Below are positions 55,741 through 64,000 of a stretch of 64,000 nt of DNA, one piece after another. This DNA comes from Ovis canadensis (Eukaryota; Chordata; Mammalia; Artiodactyla; Bovidae): assembly GCF_042477335.2 (NCBI RefSeq), contig NC_091263.1, forward strand, positions 66,148,501-66,212,500, given 5' to 3'. Each line of letters starts with the position of its first letter. Within the stretch, counting starts at the first letter, position 1. The translations under genes and the position numbers were made by a program. The notes beneath the pieces are model-generated. The model was not told where the DNA came from. It saw only the letters and a list, made by a program, of their open reading frames with translations, and searched no databases.

Positions 55741-56039
55741 CTCACTTCTCTTCTAGCACGTTTTTTTGTTTTTACCACCAGTACCCACAAGCAAAACATA
55801 GTGTTGTTTCCACGCTTTTAGACATTATATAAGTAGCCTTTTAACACATTTACTAGCTCCTTTTGCACAGTTTTTGTTTTGTTTTGAATGATACACGGTA
55901 ATCCATTTATTTGTGTTCACTGCTGTTTGGTATCTATTGAAGAAACAGACCAATACTCCAATTGGATATTATCATATATGTCTCCCTGCACACCCATGGA
56001 GAGTTTCTCTAAGTAGCGGTTCACAAACTTTTTGCTGTA
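55741..56039. other. Unassigned AT-rich sequence
   Basis: Between the CpG island and the cathelicidin 3' flank; no gene or repeat named. Confidence 0.45.
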
Positions 56040-56330
56040 ATAATCCTTTCACACTCTTTAAATATTTTTTCCAGTTTCATTTGAGATATAATCGACAAAC
56101 AGCATTACAAATTTCAAGTGTACAGCATAACGAATTGACTTACCTATATTGTGAAATGAGTACCACAGTAAGTTTCCTTAACATCCATCATCTCAAAGAG
56201 ATACAAAAAACAAATGAGGTCTTCTCCTTGTGATGAGAACACTTGGGCTCTACTCTCTTAACTTTCAAATATACCATACATCCATGTTAGCTATGGTCGT
56301 CATTACATCCCTGTACCCGCATACCCTCCA
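56040..56330. repeat. Ancient L1M-type 3' end
   Basis: 'ttgagatataatcgacaaac', 'tgtgaaatgagtaccacagt', 'acatccatcatctcaaagag' and 'tgatgagaacacttgggctc' follow the order of old L1 3' UTRs. Confidence 0.6.
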
Positions 56331-56377
56331 GAAAGGGGGACTCCCTCACCCATCCGGGAGTTAATAGAAGTGATCTC

Positions 56378-56404
56378 TGTCTGTCTGTCTCTCTCTCTCT
56401 CACC
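56378..56404 (+). repeat. (TCTG)n/(TC)n low-complexity tract
   Basis: TCTGTCTGTCTGTCTC then TC repeats, in the 3' flank of the first cathelicidin gene. The paralogous spot at 61,148-61,222 is CA-rich. Confidence 0.85.
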
Positions 56405-56510
56405 CACGCATACACTCAAGAGGACTCTCGGAGTTAAGGACCTGGTCCTGGTAAGACTGAGAGGGAAGAGAAGTGAATTTGAATGTTAGATGAAGTTGTT
56501 TTTAGAAGAA

Positions 56511-56516
56511 TTTATT
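56511..56516 (-). terminator. Polyadenylation signal of the MAP34-type cathelicidin
   Basis: TTTATT on + (AATAAA on -), 48 bp past the stop codon. The same motif in the same setting serves the second gene at 61,307-61,312. Confidence 0.85.
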
Positions 56517-56563
56517 TTTCAGAGTCCAGAAGTCTGAGCCAGGATAACCTGATCCTTAGGACT

Positions 56564-58416
56564 TCATCCCCTGAAGATATCTTTGATTCTGTCACCAATT
56601 CTCTCTGCTTTTTCGAGGATTTTCTGCCCACCTCTTTGGAGTGAGTCCCGCAGCCGGCCGAATAGCCCCACATTCTGAATCTGTGAACCAGGAGGAAATA
56701 GTTGCTTTGTCAGATTGGCTCAACATTAAAACCAGACCCCTTGTCACTTGAACACTCCAATTCCGGGGCCACGTCAGGAAGCTTGGAGCCCCAGTTTACC
56801 TCCCATATGATGTTTGGAGCCTATGGTTAAATCACCACACCACAGATAGATAAGCAAGCCAAGGTCCCTTAGGTGACAGGGGGCTTCCTAGGGTCACAAG
56901 CCCATCCCAACAAAGCTGGAAGGGAACCAGGAGTTGAGAGCTCATGACTCGAGTCAATGAGTCTCAAACTTCAGCATCGGCAGAAGCCCCTGGAGGCTTT
57001 GTGAAAATACAAAAGGCTGCCCCCCATCCAGGAGTCTGATTCAGGGGATCTGAGTGGGGCTGAGAATGTGCCTCTATGTCAGTTCCCAGTTGGGGACCTC
57101 AGTAGGGAACCACTGCTCTAAGGGACACAGAGCCAGGACTGGACACCTGGGGCTCTGGGGAGGGAGGGGCCAGGGTGGGAGAACCTTTCTCTGCCCTGGA
57201 TGGGGCAGCGGGTCATTGGGCCAAAGGAAGTTCCACAACCCACCCCTCTAGCAATCCTCGCAGTACAAAAGGGGCCACTTACGTCTTTACAGGTGATGTC
57301 GAAGTCACCCCTGATCCAGTACCGAGTGACTGTCCCCACACACTGTTTCACCAGCTGGAAAAGGCTTGAAGTCAAACTAGAAACTCCAGACAATATCTCC
57401 CAGCCACACCCCACCTCACCCCAGGGACTGCAGTTCTTTCCCAGAAGCCCCCTGTTCAGCTCCCTGAAAAGCATTGATCCCAGCCCTCAGTCTCACCCCA
57501 TTCTTCCTGAAGTCACACTGCTCCACGGGCTGCTGGCTCGTCCTGGGGCACACAGTCTCCTTCACCTTGAAGCTCACAGGCTTTCGAGCTCCCCGGTCCT
57601 CCGCCTGGTCAACGATCAAAGTGGGGAGACTGGGTTCGGGCTCATGTGTCCTTCTCTGATCTGTCTCCCTGCCCCCCACCCGGACGGCAGCCTCTCCAGC
57701 CCCCTGTGTCCAGCCCTGGGCTTGGTGCTGGGAGCACAGGGGAGGGCACAGAGCCCTTGCCCGGCCTCACGGGCACACAGAGAGCAGGAGCGGCCCTCAC
57801 AGCAGCGCTGCTGGAAGTGCCTCCCCTCAGAGGGGCCCAGGGAGGTCAGGGCCGCCTGCAGGAAGAGCCCTTGTCACTGGAGCCTCCAGGCTGACAGAGG
57901 CCCTCCTGGCAGGGAGACACCGAGGAGCAGGGGGGACATTAGCAGGGAAGTCACCTCACAGAGCCTGTGACCTCTCCATCCCTGGAGCTCCCAGAAGTCC
58001 AGGGAGCCTGAGCCAGGTGTGCAGGGTGCCTGTTCCACAGCAGAGATGCTAAGGCAGGAAGCCTGGTTCTGGGACATGACCCAGGTCTGGGAAGGTTAAC
58101 CCACCTAGAGGGAAAAGTGCCTTCCTGACAGGAGGACCAGCCTGAGCGAAGGGGCGACAGTGTGGCCAAAGATGTCAGGAGACAGATCCCCTTCCCAGGC
58201 CCCTCCCCAACTCACATCCTGCTCAGGAGGTGGGTCTAGCTCCAGGAGGCGGTAGAGATTAGCTTCTGCAGACCTCTCATTGAACTGATCCACAGCACGA
58301 AGCACGGCCTCCCTGTAGCTGAATGACCGGGTGCTGGCCGAGGGCAGCACTAGTCCCAGCAGCAGGAGACGCAGTGACCACCGTCCCAGCGAGAGGCCAG
58401 CCCTCTGGGTCTCCAT
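56564..58416 (-). CDS. CATHL7: Cathelicidin, MAP34 / CATHL7-type precursor
   Basis: Cathelicidins are neutrophil granule precursors: signal peptide, cystatin-like cathelin domain, then an antimicrobial peptide released by elastase. Exons on -: 58,416-58,216, 57,604-57,497, 57,354-57,283 and 56,680-56,564; all borders GT/AG, all phase 0, giving 165 residues. Residues 1-29 are the signal peptide (ending LPSAST). The cathelin domain holds four cysteines at 86, 97, 108 and 125 ([24 protein letters not shown]). Exon 4 starts IQNV and, after the expected elastase cut behind Val131, gives a 34-residue amphipathic helix starting [10 protein letters not shown] and ending KDIFRG, whose last Gly is an amidation donor. 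By recall this is the sheep/goat MAP34 type; bovine BMAP-34 has more Arg. I count nine basic and five acidic residues. No lesion seen. Confidence 0.93.
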
Positions 58417-58455
58417 GGTCCCTAAACTGCCTCCTCCCAGCCCAAGGGACCCTCC

Positions 58456-58461
58456 TTTTAT
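58456..58461 (-). promoter_or_regulatory. TATA-like box of the MAP34-type gene
   Basis: ATAAAA on - (TTTTAT on +), 40-45 bp upstream of the start codon, implying a 5' UTR of only about 10-20 bases. The same box at the same spacing precedes the second gene. Confidence 0.75.
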
Positions 58462-58584
58462 GCTCAACCTGAGCCCTGATGCAAAGGCTCAACCGGGAGT
58501 CTTCCTGACCTGCCCCATCCCTGCCCTCCTCCCGGGGTGTGAGGTGGACTTGCCTAATCCCTGCGGTTGCTTCATGGGATTGCT

Positions 58585-58665
58585 AGGCAGTGGGCAGGGA
58601 GGCCCCTGTGCAAGGTGAAGAAAGGGTTTCTCCATCTCCCTGACAATATCTCGGCCTCTCCTGGG
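58585..58665 (-). promoter_or_regulatory. Conserved upstream block of the MAP34-type gene
   Basis: About 170-250 bp before the start codon, this block is nearly identical to 62,870-62,950 upstream of the second gene (for example gcaaggtgaagaaagggttt and 'ctccctgacaatatctcggc'). On - it contains TTGCACAGG, a possible C/EBP-type site. Regulatory role inferred from position and conservation; the young duplication alone could also explain it. Confidence 0.45.
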
Positions 58666-59745
58666 GTCCATGGGAAGTGTCACAGGCAGGCTTGCCCAAG
58701 AGGATTGAGTACTCCAGGAGGCGGAAGGGCCAGGCACTGTCTACATCTCCTTGGCTTCCCCTCTACGGTCTCTCAGGATTCAGGATAAAAAAGTGTATTG
58801 CGCACTCAACCTTCAGCTCTCAGTACTGCCTAACACCCAATAGGGAGTCATTTAATGATGCTTGACAGTACTACTCACAACTTAAGACTTACACACACAG
58901 CTAGTCCTTAGGCAGACACAAAACCCACACTATCTATTTCTCTGTGCCCGGGCCTCAGAGAGTGAGTCTCATTTCTCCCCTCTCCTGGATTCCTCTTCAT
59001 TCCTTTTATCTAATAATGTCTTGTCCTCAGACCCCACAAACCATGGCCTATTGTCCTGGCCACTCCCCAAAAGAGCCTGAGGAAGTGTTACCTACACCAC
59101 CTCCAACAGTTCTTTGCTGGCTTACATTCAAGCCCATCACAGGCTGAGCAGCCCTCCCTAGATCCAGAGGCCACACTCAAGACTTGTCTTATCGCCACAG
59201 GTTCTGGGGAGCCCCTGTCCTCCTGAACTTGCCCCTGACAAATTCTCTCTTGCTGTGCCCTCCTGGGTACCCTCCTTCCTGGGGGTTCCTGCTAACTCTC
59301 CTCCAAGGACTCTCCTCTTAGGAGGCATGGCTGGCTCAGAATCATCCAGGCTGCTTCTCCTCCCAGTCCTCACACGTTTCTGGGGACAGCCCTTCTCAAG
59401 ATACCAGTGTCCATCACACACATACTGGACTTTGTCACTGGTTTCAAGACTGCCATGAAAAGCCTGCTTGTCTGCACAGGTCTAGGGGCTGGGAGCTGCT
59501 GCAGGCGCCCTGAGCTGGAAGCCTGGGAGCCCCACCTGCTCCTTCTTCCTCCTGAGGATACTCCCCTGACCTCCCAGCACCCCTGCACTGGGCCTACCCC
59601 GTCTTCTCTCCTCTCAGTGAACCACAACCTCCAGACTCCACCTTCCTCGAATACCAGCTTCTCCCTGACCACTGTTCACCCTCCATGCTATTTTCTAGGG
59701 CTCCAACACACTGCCCATTTGACCGTTTCACCCCCTGCCTCCCAA
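58666..59745. repeat. Duplicated 5' flank of the MAP34-type gene
   Basis: Matches 62,951-64,000 in order with small indels ('cacaggctgagcagccctcc' at 59,139 and 63,424; 'ttctagggctccaacacact' at 59,692 and 63,962). Part of the tandem duplication unit. No gene on either strand beyond chance open frames. Confidence 0.88.
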
Positions 59746-61140
59746 CCCTACAAGCCCCCGCCCTGGCATCAGGGCCTAGACGGTTGCTATTCTTAGTTTT
59801 CCTCACCCCAGACTTGCGGGCCTTGGGTGTCAGGCTGTCCCACCCACCCAAATCCCTCAGGCCACTCAGAGCCTCCTGCTCCTCCCCACATCTCGGCCCC
59901 TGATATCTCTCTGCTTGCCCTGCTTTACGTCCTTGGGAAGCCTTCAGGCATCTGCAGGCACAGAAGGCACCTCCTCCTCTTTTCTGACATAGGACGTCAG
60001 TCTTCAGGACATCCCTTCTAATTTGACCCCCAAGTGACTCCATGTCCAGTCATCTGGACAAGTCACCAAGTAGAGTGGCCAGCGCTGGGGTGTGGAGGGA
60101 GTACAACCGGGAGAGATAATAAGCCAAAATATTAAAGGGGCCCAGAGGCCGTGAAGCAAATTCTAATCCAGTTTCCCTCGGGATGGCCACGTGACTGCAG
60201 CTCAGGGGTAGCTCATGGCCTCTGTGGGCCTCTGGGACTGGGGACAATTGTCTGGGACACCACGGAAGATGGCAGCTCGGATGGATGGTGGTGGTTACAC
60301 ACTCAGCCTTGGAGAGGAACGAGAGGTGGGCTTCTGTGCACCCTGCTTTCCTTCTCCAGGTTTGACCCTGGACTGTGGTCAAGTTGTATCCTTTTCCCAA
60401 ATCAAAGGCTGAAAGCGGCTTGATTACAATAGAGCATAATCAGCAATACACGTAGTGACTGGTTCTGGTAACCCTGAAATCCTCTCTGTGCTCTCCTGCC
60501 TCTGGGCCCTTCACTGTTACACTCTTCAGACTGAAGCCCTCTTCCCCCGCCCTTCCCTGATCCTTAGGAGGGCCCACTTCCGGGTCCTCAGGCTGCACTT
60601 CCAGTGATGTGAGAGGTGAAAGCATCCGGCTTTCCTGGTTTAGTCCTCACTGCCTGTCGGAACTGAGGTCTGCTCAGGAAAGACATCACGGTCCTCATCT
60701 TAAAGTGGTTGCCCCCGCCTCCGCACCGGGTCCTTCAGAAATCCGCATGCACCTTTTCCCCAGCCAACTCAGGTATGAGCCCTGATCCTGCATCGCCCCC
60801 TCCTCTGCTCCTTCCAGCCAGCGTCATGTCCATGAGACTCATGGGCCTTGCACCTGCACTCTGAGCCCTGAGACTCAACTGCGTCTCTCTAAGTGCTTCA
60901 CAAGGTGAGAAGCGTGGCCCTCGTGGACTGTCAGCTCCATGAGAGCAGGAGCAGCGTTCCCACCCGCACTGCACACACAGCAGGTCTCCTTAGGTCCCAC
61001 TGGGTGTTGGAGGAGAAGGGCAGGGCTGGGTGAAGGGCTCGGGAGGCGCCCAAGGATGGAGACGCTGTCCTGGAGCTCCTGAGGCTCCTGCCTCCCTCGT
61101 GGGTGGAACAGGGGCCTCACCCTTCTCCGTGTTCACAGGA
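59746..61140. other. Spacer between the two cathelicidin genes
   Basis: GC-rich, single-copy within the window as far as I can see. The start may be continued duplication whose partner lies past the window end. Open frames are short and overlap on both strands; none shows a cathelicidin or other domain. Confidence 0.5.
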
Positions 61141-61147
61141 GTGATCT

Positions 61148-61222
61148 CACACACACATACACTCAAGGACACACACACACTCAAGGACACACACACAGAC
61201 ACATAGACACACACACAAGACA
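61148..61222 (+). repeat. Imperfect (CA)n with a 'CTCAAGGA' unit
   Basis: CA runs are interrupted by two CTCAAGGACACACA units, forming a small minisatellite in the 3' flank of the second cathelicidin gene. Confidence 0.85.
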
Positions 61223-61306
61223 TGGAATTGGTCAAGATTGTTTCTTGGTAACTGTGAGGAGGGGAGACAATGAAATTGAGACCTGGAGGATATCATGTCA
61301 CAAGAG

Positions 61307-61312
61307 TTTATT
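61307..61312 (-). terminator. Polyadenylation signal of the bactenecin-type cathelicidin
   Basis: TTTATT on + (AATAAA on -), 83 bp past the stop codon, in a context shared with the paralogue (tttatttttcaga). Confidence 0.85.
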
Positions 61313-61394
61313 TTTCAGATCCAGTAGCTTGAGGCCGAGTAAGAAAACCCTTAGGACTCTTTGCTGGCTTGTGACAGAAATCTACAAGAGCTGA

Positions 61395-62712
61395 TTATCT
61401 GCAAACCCTTATAAGTACGAAGTGACATATTCGGGCTGCCTGTGGTGGTGCCCACGGTTGCTTTGTAATCCTGATGCTCTGGTGCTGTGAAACAAGAAAA
61501 ACACAGGTTGCTTGCTGGTACTGCATCACCATCAAGCCAAGATCCCTCCCCACCTGGCCCTTCCTTTTTCAGGGTCACACACAGGATCCTCGGGGCACAA
61601 GTTCCCCTCTGGCTGTGATAGTTGGAACATGAGATGGAATCCCCACACTCACAAAGAGATGAAGAGACTGAGGGAAGACAAGGGCTTCCCAGAGTCACAA
61701 GCCCATCCCAGCAAAGCTGGAAGGGAGCAGAGGCTGAGGGCTCGTGACTCTCAAAACTTTAGCACGGTCAGAATCCCTGGTATTCCTGGGAAAAGACCAA
61801 TGGTCAGACCCCACCCCAGAGTCCAACTCAGGTGGTCTGAGTGGGGCTGCGAATCTGCCTTGCTGACAAGTTCTCTGGGTGGGGACCCCAGGAGAACCAC
61901 TGCTCTAGGGACACACAGCCAGGACTGGAGACCTGGGGCTCGGGGAGGAAAGGGGCAGATAGGAGGGCCTTTCTCTGCCCTGGATGGGGCAGTGGGTCGT
62001 TGGTCCAAAGGAAGTTCCACAACCCCCCCCCCCACCCCCACAGCAGTTCCCACAGTACAGAAGGGGCCACTTACATTATTACAGGTGATGTCGAAGTTCC
62101 CCCTGACCTGGTCCAGGGTGACTGTCCCCTCACACCGTTTCAGCAGCTGGAAGGGCAGGCTCAAGGTCAAATGGAACCACCCACCCCCAGGCCATAAGCT
62201 CCCAGGCTCACACCAGGGGCCGGGAACCTTGCTCGAAGCCCGCTGTTCAGCAGTCTGGCAAGCAGCCTCCCGCGCCCCCAGCCCCAGGCTCACCCCATTC
62301 TCCTTGAAGTCACACTGCTCCGGGGGTTGCTGGGTGGTCCTGGGACACACGGTCTCCTTCACCCTGAAGCTCACCCGCTTCGGGCTGTCCGGGTCTTCAT
62401 CCTGCTGGAGGATCGGAGTGGGGAGACTGGGCTCGGGCTCAGGCTTCCTTCTCTGCTCTGTGTCCCTGCTCCCCCACACAGAGGGTCCCTTCCCCAGCCC
62501 CCTCCCTGGCTCACATCCTGAGGAGGCTGGTCCAGCTCGAGAAGACGGTAAATGTTGGGTTCTGAGGACTGCTCATTGAGCTGATCCACAGCACGAAGCA
62601 CGGCCTCCCTGTAGCTGAGGACCTGGGCGCTGGCCGAGGGCAGCGCTAATCCCAGCAGCAGGAGCCACAGCGAACAGCGCCCCAGGGAGAGGCTGGCCCT
62701 CTGGGTCTCCAT
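61395..62712 (-). CDS. CATHL1: Cathelicidin-1-like (bactenecin, cyclic dodecapeptide) precursor
   Basis: Precursor of the disulfide-closed dodecapeptide stored in ruminant neutrophil granules. Exons on -: 62,712-62,515, 62,401-62,294, 62,146-62,075 and 61,484-61,395, all GT/AG and phase 0, giving 155 residues, the length of the bovine CATHL1 precursor. Residues 1-29 are a signal peptide (LPSASA end), then [20 protein letters not shown] of the cathelin domain. Cysteines are at 85, 96, 107 and 124. Exon 4 reads [17 protein letters not shown], then the mature peptide [12 protein letters not shown] (144-155) with Cys146 and Cys154 for the disulfide. The bovine peptide is RLCRIVVIRVCR and the sheep/goat one RICRIIFLRVCR by recall, so this copy differs, most visibly Arg to His at position 4. 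No stops or splice lesions. It could be a CATHL1 paralogue rather than the canonical gene. Confidence 0.92.
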
Positions 62713-62751
62713 GGTGCCCAGTCTGCCTCCTCCCAGCCCGAGGGACCCTCC

Positions 62752-62757
62752 TTTTAT
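62752..62757 (-). promoter_or_regulatory. TATA-like box of the bactenecin-type gene
   Basis: ATAAAA on - (TTTTAT on +), 40-45 bp upstream of the start codon, in the block ccctccttttatgctca shared with the paralogue. Confidence 0.75.
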
Positions 62758-62869
62758 GCTCAGCCTGGGCCTGATGCAAAGACTCAACGTGAGGCGCCCC
62801 ATCCCTGGCCTCCTCCCAGGGTGCGAGGTGGACTTGCCTCAGGCTTTGCTGTTGCTTCAGGGGATTTCT

Positions 62870-62950
62870 GGGCAGTCGGCAGGGAGGCCCCTGTGCAAGG
62901 TGAAGAAAGGGTTTCCCCATCTCCCTGACAATATCTCGGCCTTTCCTGGG
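62870..62950 (-). promoter_or_regulatory. Conserved upstream block of the bactenecin-type gene
   Basis: Counterpart of 58,585-58,665, nearly identical, with TTGCACAGG on -. Same caution: conservation may only reflect recent duplication. Confidence 0.45.
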
Positions 62951-64000
62951 GTCCTAGGGAAGTGTCAGGATTTCTCAAAGGGGTTGAGTCGTCCAGGAGA
63001 GGGAGGGACCAGGCACTGTCTACATCCCTTCTGAGTCCACACCAGGGGCCCCTCATGATCCGGGGTAAAGGTGTGTATTCAGCAGTCAGCCTCCACCTCT
63101 TGGCACTGCCTGGAACCCAGTAGAGAGTCACTTAACATTTGGTGCGTGGATGACAGTGCCGCATCTCAAGATGTACACACCAGCCAGTCCCTAGGGAGAC
63201 ACAAGGCCCACACCAGCCTTTTCTCAGTGCCCGTGCCTCAGACAGTGAGCTCCATTTGTCCCCTCTCCTGGATTCCTCTGCATTGCTTTTCTCAGTTTAA
63301 AAATGTCCTGACCTTAGACCCCACTAAACATGGCCTATTGTCCTGGCCCTACTCCTGCAGAGCTTGAGGAAAGGGTATCTACACCACCTACACCAATTAT
63401 TTGCAGGCTCTCATTCAAGCCCATCACAGGCTGAGCAGCCCTCCCTAGATTCAGAGGCCACACTCAAGCCTTGTCTTATCTGTCCTCCTGAACTTGCCCC
63501 TGACCAATTCTCCCCATCCCTGCTCTCCTGGGTCCCCGCCTCCTCCCTGGGGGCTCCTGCTGACTCTCCTCCAGGGAGTCTCCTCTTAGGAGGCAGGGCT
63601 GGCTCAGGAGCATCCTGGCTGCTTCTCCTCCCCGTCCTCACACGTTTCTGGGGACGGCCCTTCTCAAGACACCAGTGCCCATCACACACATACTGGGCTT
63701 TGCCTCTGGGTTCAAGACTCCCATGAAGAGCCTGGTGGTCCACATTGGGCTACTGGCTGGGTGCTGCCGCAGGAGCCCTGAGCTGGAAGCCTGGGAGCCC
63801 CACCTGCTCCTTCTTCCTCCTGAGGACACTCCCCTGACCTCCCAGCTCCCATGCCCTGGGCCTACCCTGTCTTCTCTCCTCTCAGTGCAGCCACAACGTG
63901 TAGACTCCACCTTCCCCAAAAGCCAGGTTCTACCTGACCACTGTCCACCCTCCACGCCATTTTCTAGGGCTCCAACACACTACCCATTTGATCATTTTAC
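62951..64000. repeat. Duplicated 5' flank, running off the window end
   Basis: Partner of 58,666-59,745 (see there). Homology is still present at the last base, so the duplication unit continues beyond the window. Confidence 0.88.

Noticed and set aside
57200-57970. A 256-codon open frame on + across the first cathelicidin gene
   Set aside because: Same reason: antisense shadow of exons 2 and 3 plus intron, no domain.
58945-59420. A third cathelicidin gene or exon between the two copies
   Set aside because: No signal peptide, cathelin-domain cysteine pattern or exon borders were seen on either strand. The region is duplicated 5' flank.
61512-62579. A 355-codon open frame on + across the second cathelicidin gene
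   Set aside because: It is antisense to exons 1-3 of the cathelicidin, in GC-rich DNA where long chance frames are common. Its translation has no recognised domain and the real exons with splice sites lie on -.

Overview
The window is nuclear DNA from a bovid ruminant, most likely a caprine (goat or sheep). About two thirds is interspersed repeat of ruminant type: RTE-family BovB LINEs, their SINE derivatives Bov-tA and Bov-A2, CHR-type tRNA-derived SINEs and ruminant L1. The genes have spliced exons with GT/AG borders, CpG-island promoters and AATAAA signals. The caprine suggestion rests on the mature peptide of the first cathelicidin, which by recall is closer to the sheep/goat MAP34 type than to bovine BMAP-34. 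Species is an inference.

Left to right. Positions 1-20,500 hold no supported host gene: BovB copies, an L1 split by a BovB (1,370-4,690), a long dead L1 with nested SINE and BovB insertions (5,838-12,830), an opposite-strand L1 piece (12,831-14,008), and two copies of an endogenous-retrovirus LTR-like sequence (15.4-16.3 kb and 18.6-19.07 kb). SPINK8, a secreted Kazal-type inhibitor, lies on + in four coding exons from 20,554 to about 28,740, its last intron swollen by old L1s. From 28.8 to 36.8 kb there are repeats only. NME6 follows a CpG island (36.85-37.42 kb) and is intact on + (coding exons 39,831-43,475, 186 residues). Facing it tail to tail on - is a wrecked KRAB zinc-finger gene that I assign to ZNF589: terminal exon at 44.57-45.62 kb and a probable first coding exon in a CpG island at 55.1-55.7 kb. 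Repeats fill the middle, including an inverted BovB with target-site duplications.

The last 8 kb hold two complete cathelicidin genes on -, each of four exons with a TATA box and poly(A) signal. The gene at 56,564-58,416 encodes a MAP34/CATHL7-type alpha-helical peptide. The gene at 61,395-62,712 encodes a bactenecin (cyclic dodecapeptide, CATHL1-type) precursor with an unusual mature peptide. They are a tandem duplication with unit about 4.3 kb at the 5' ends; the shared flank runs off the window end, so more of the cluster probably lies beyond.

The gene order SPINK8 - NME6 - ZNF589 - cathelicidins, with these strands, is the reverse complement of the human 3p21.31 order CAMP - ZNF589 - NME6 - SPINK8. 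This supports all four identifications. I found no CRISPR array, operon, rRNA or functional tRNA gene, and no sign of a wholly new system. The most interesting content is the expanded cathelicidin cluster, the variant dodecapeptide, the ZNF589 wreck and a 5'-inverted BovB.
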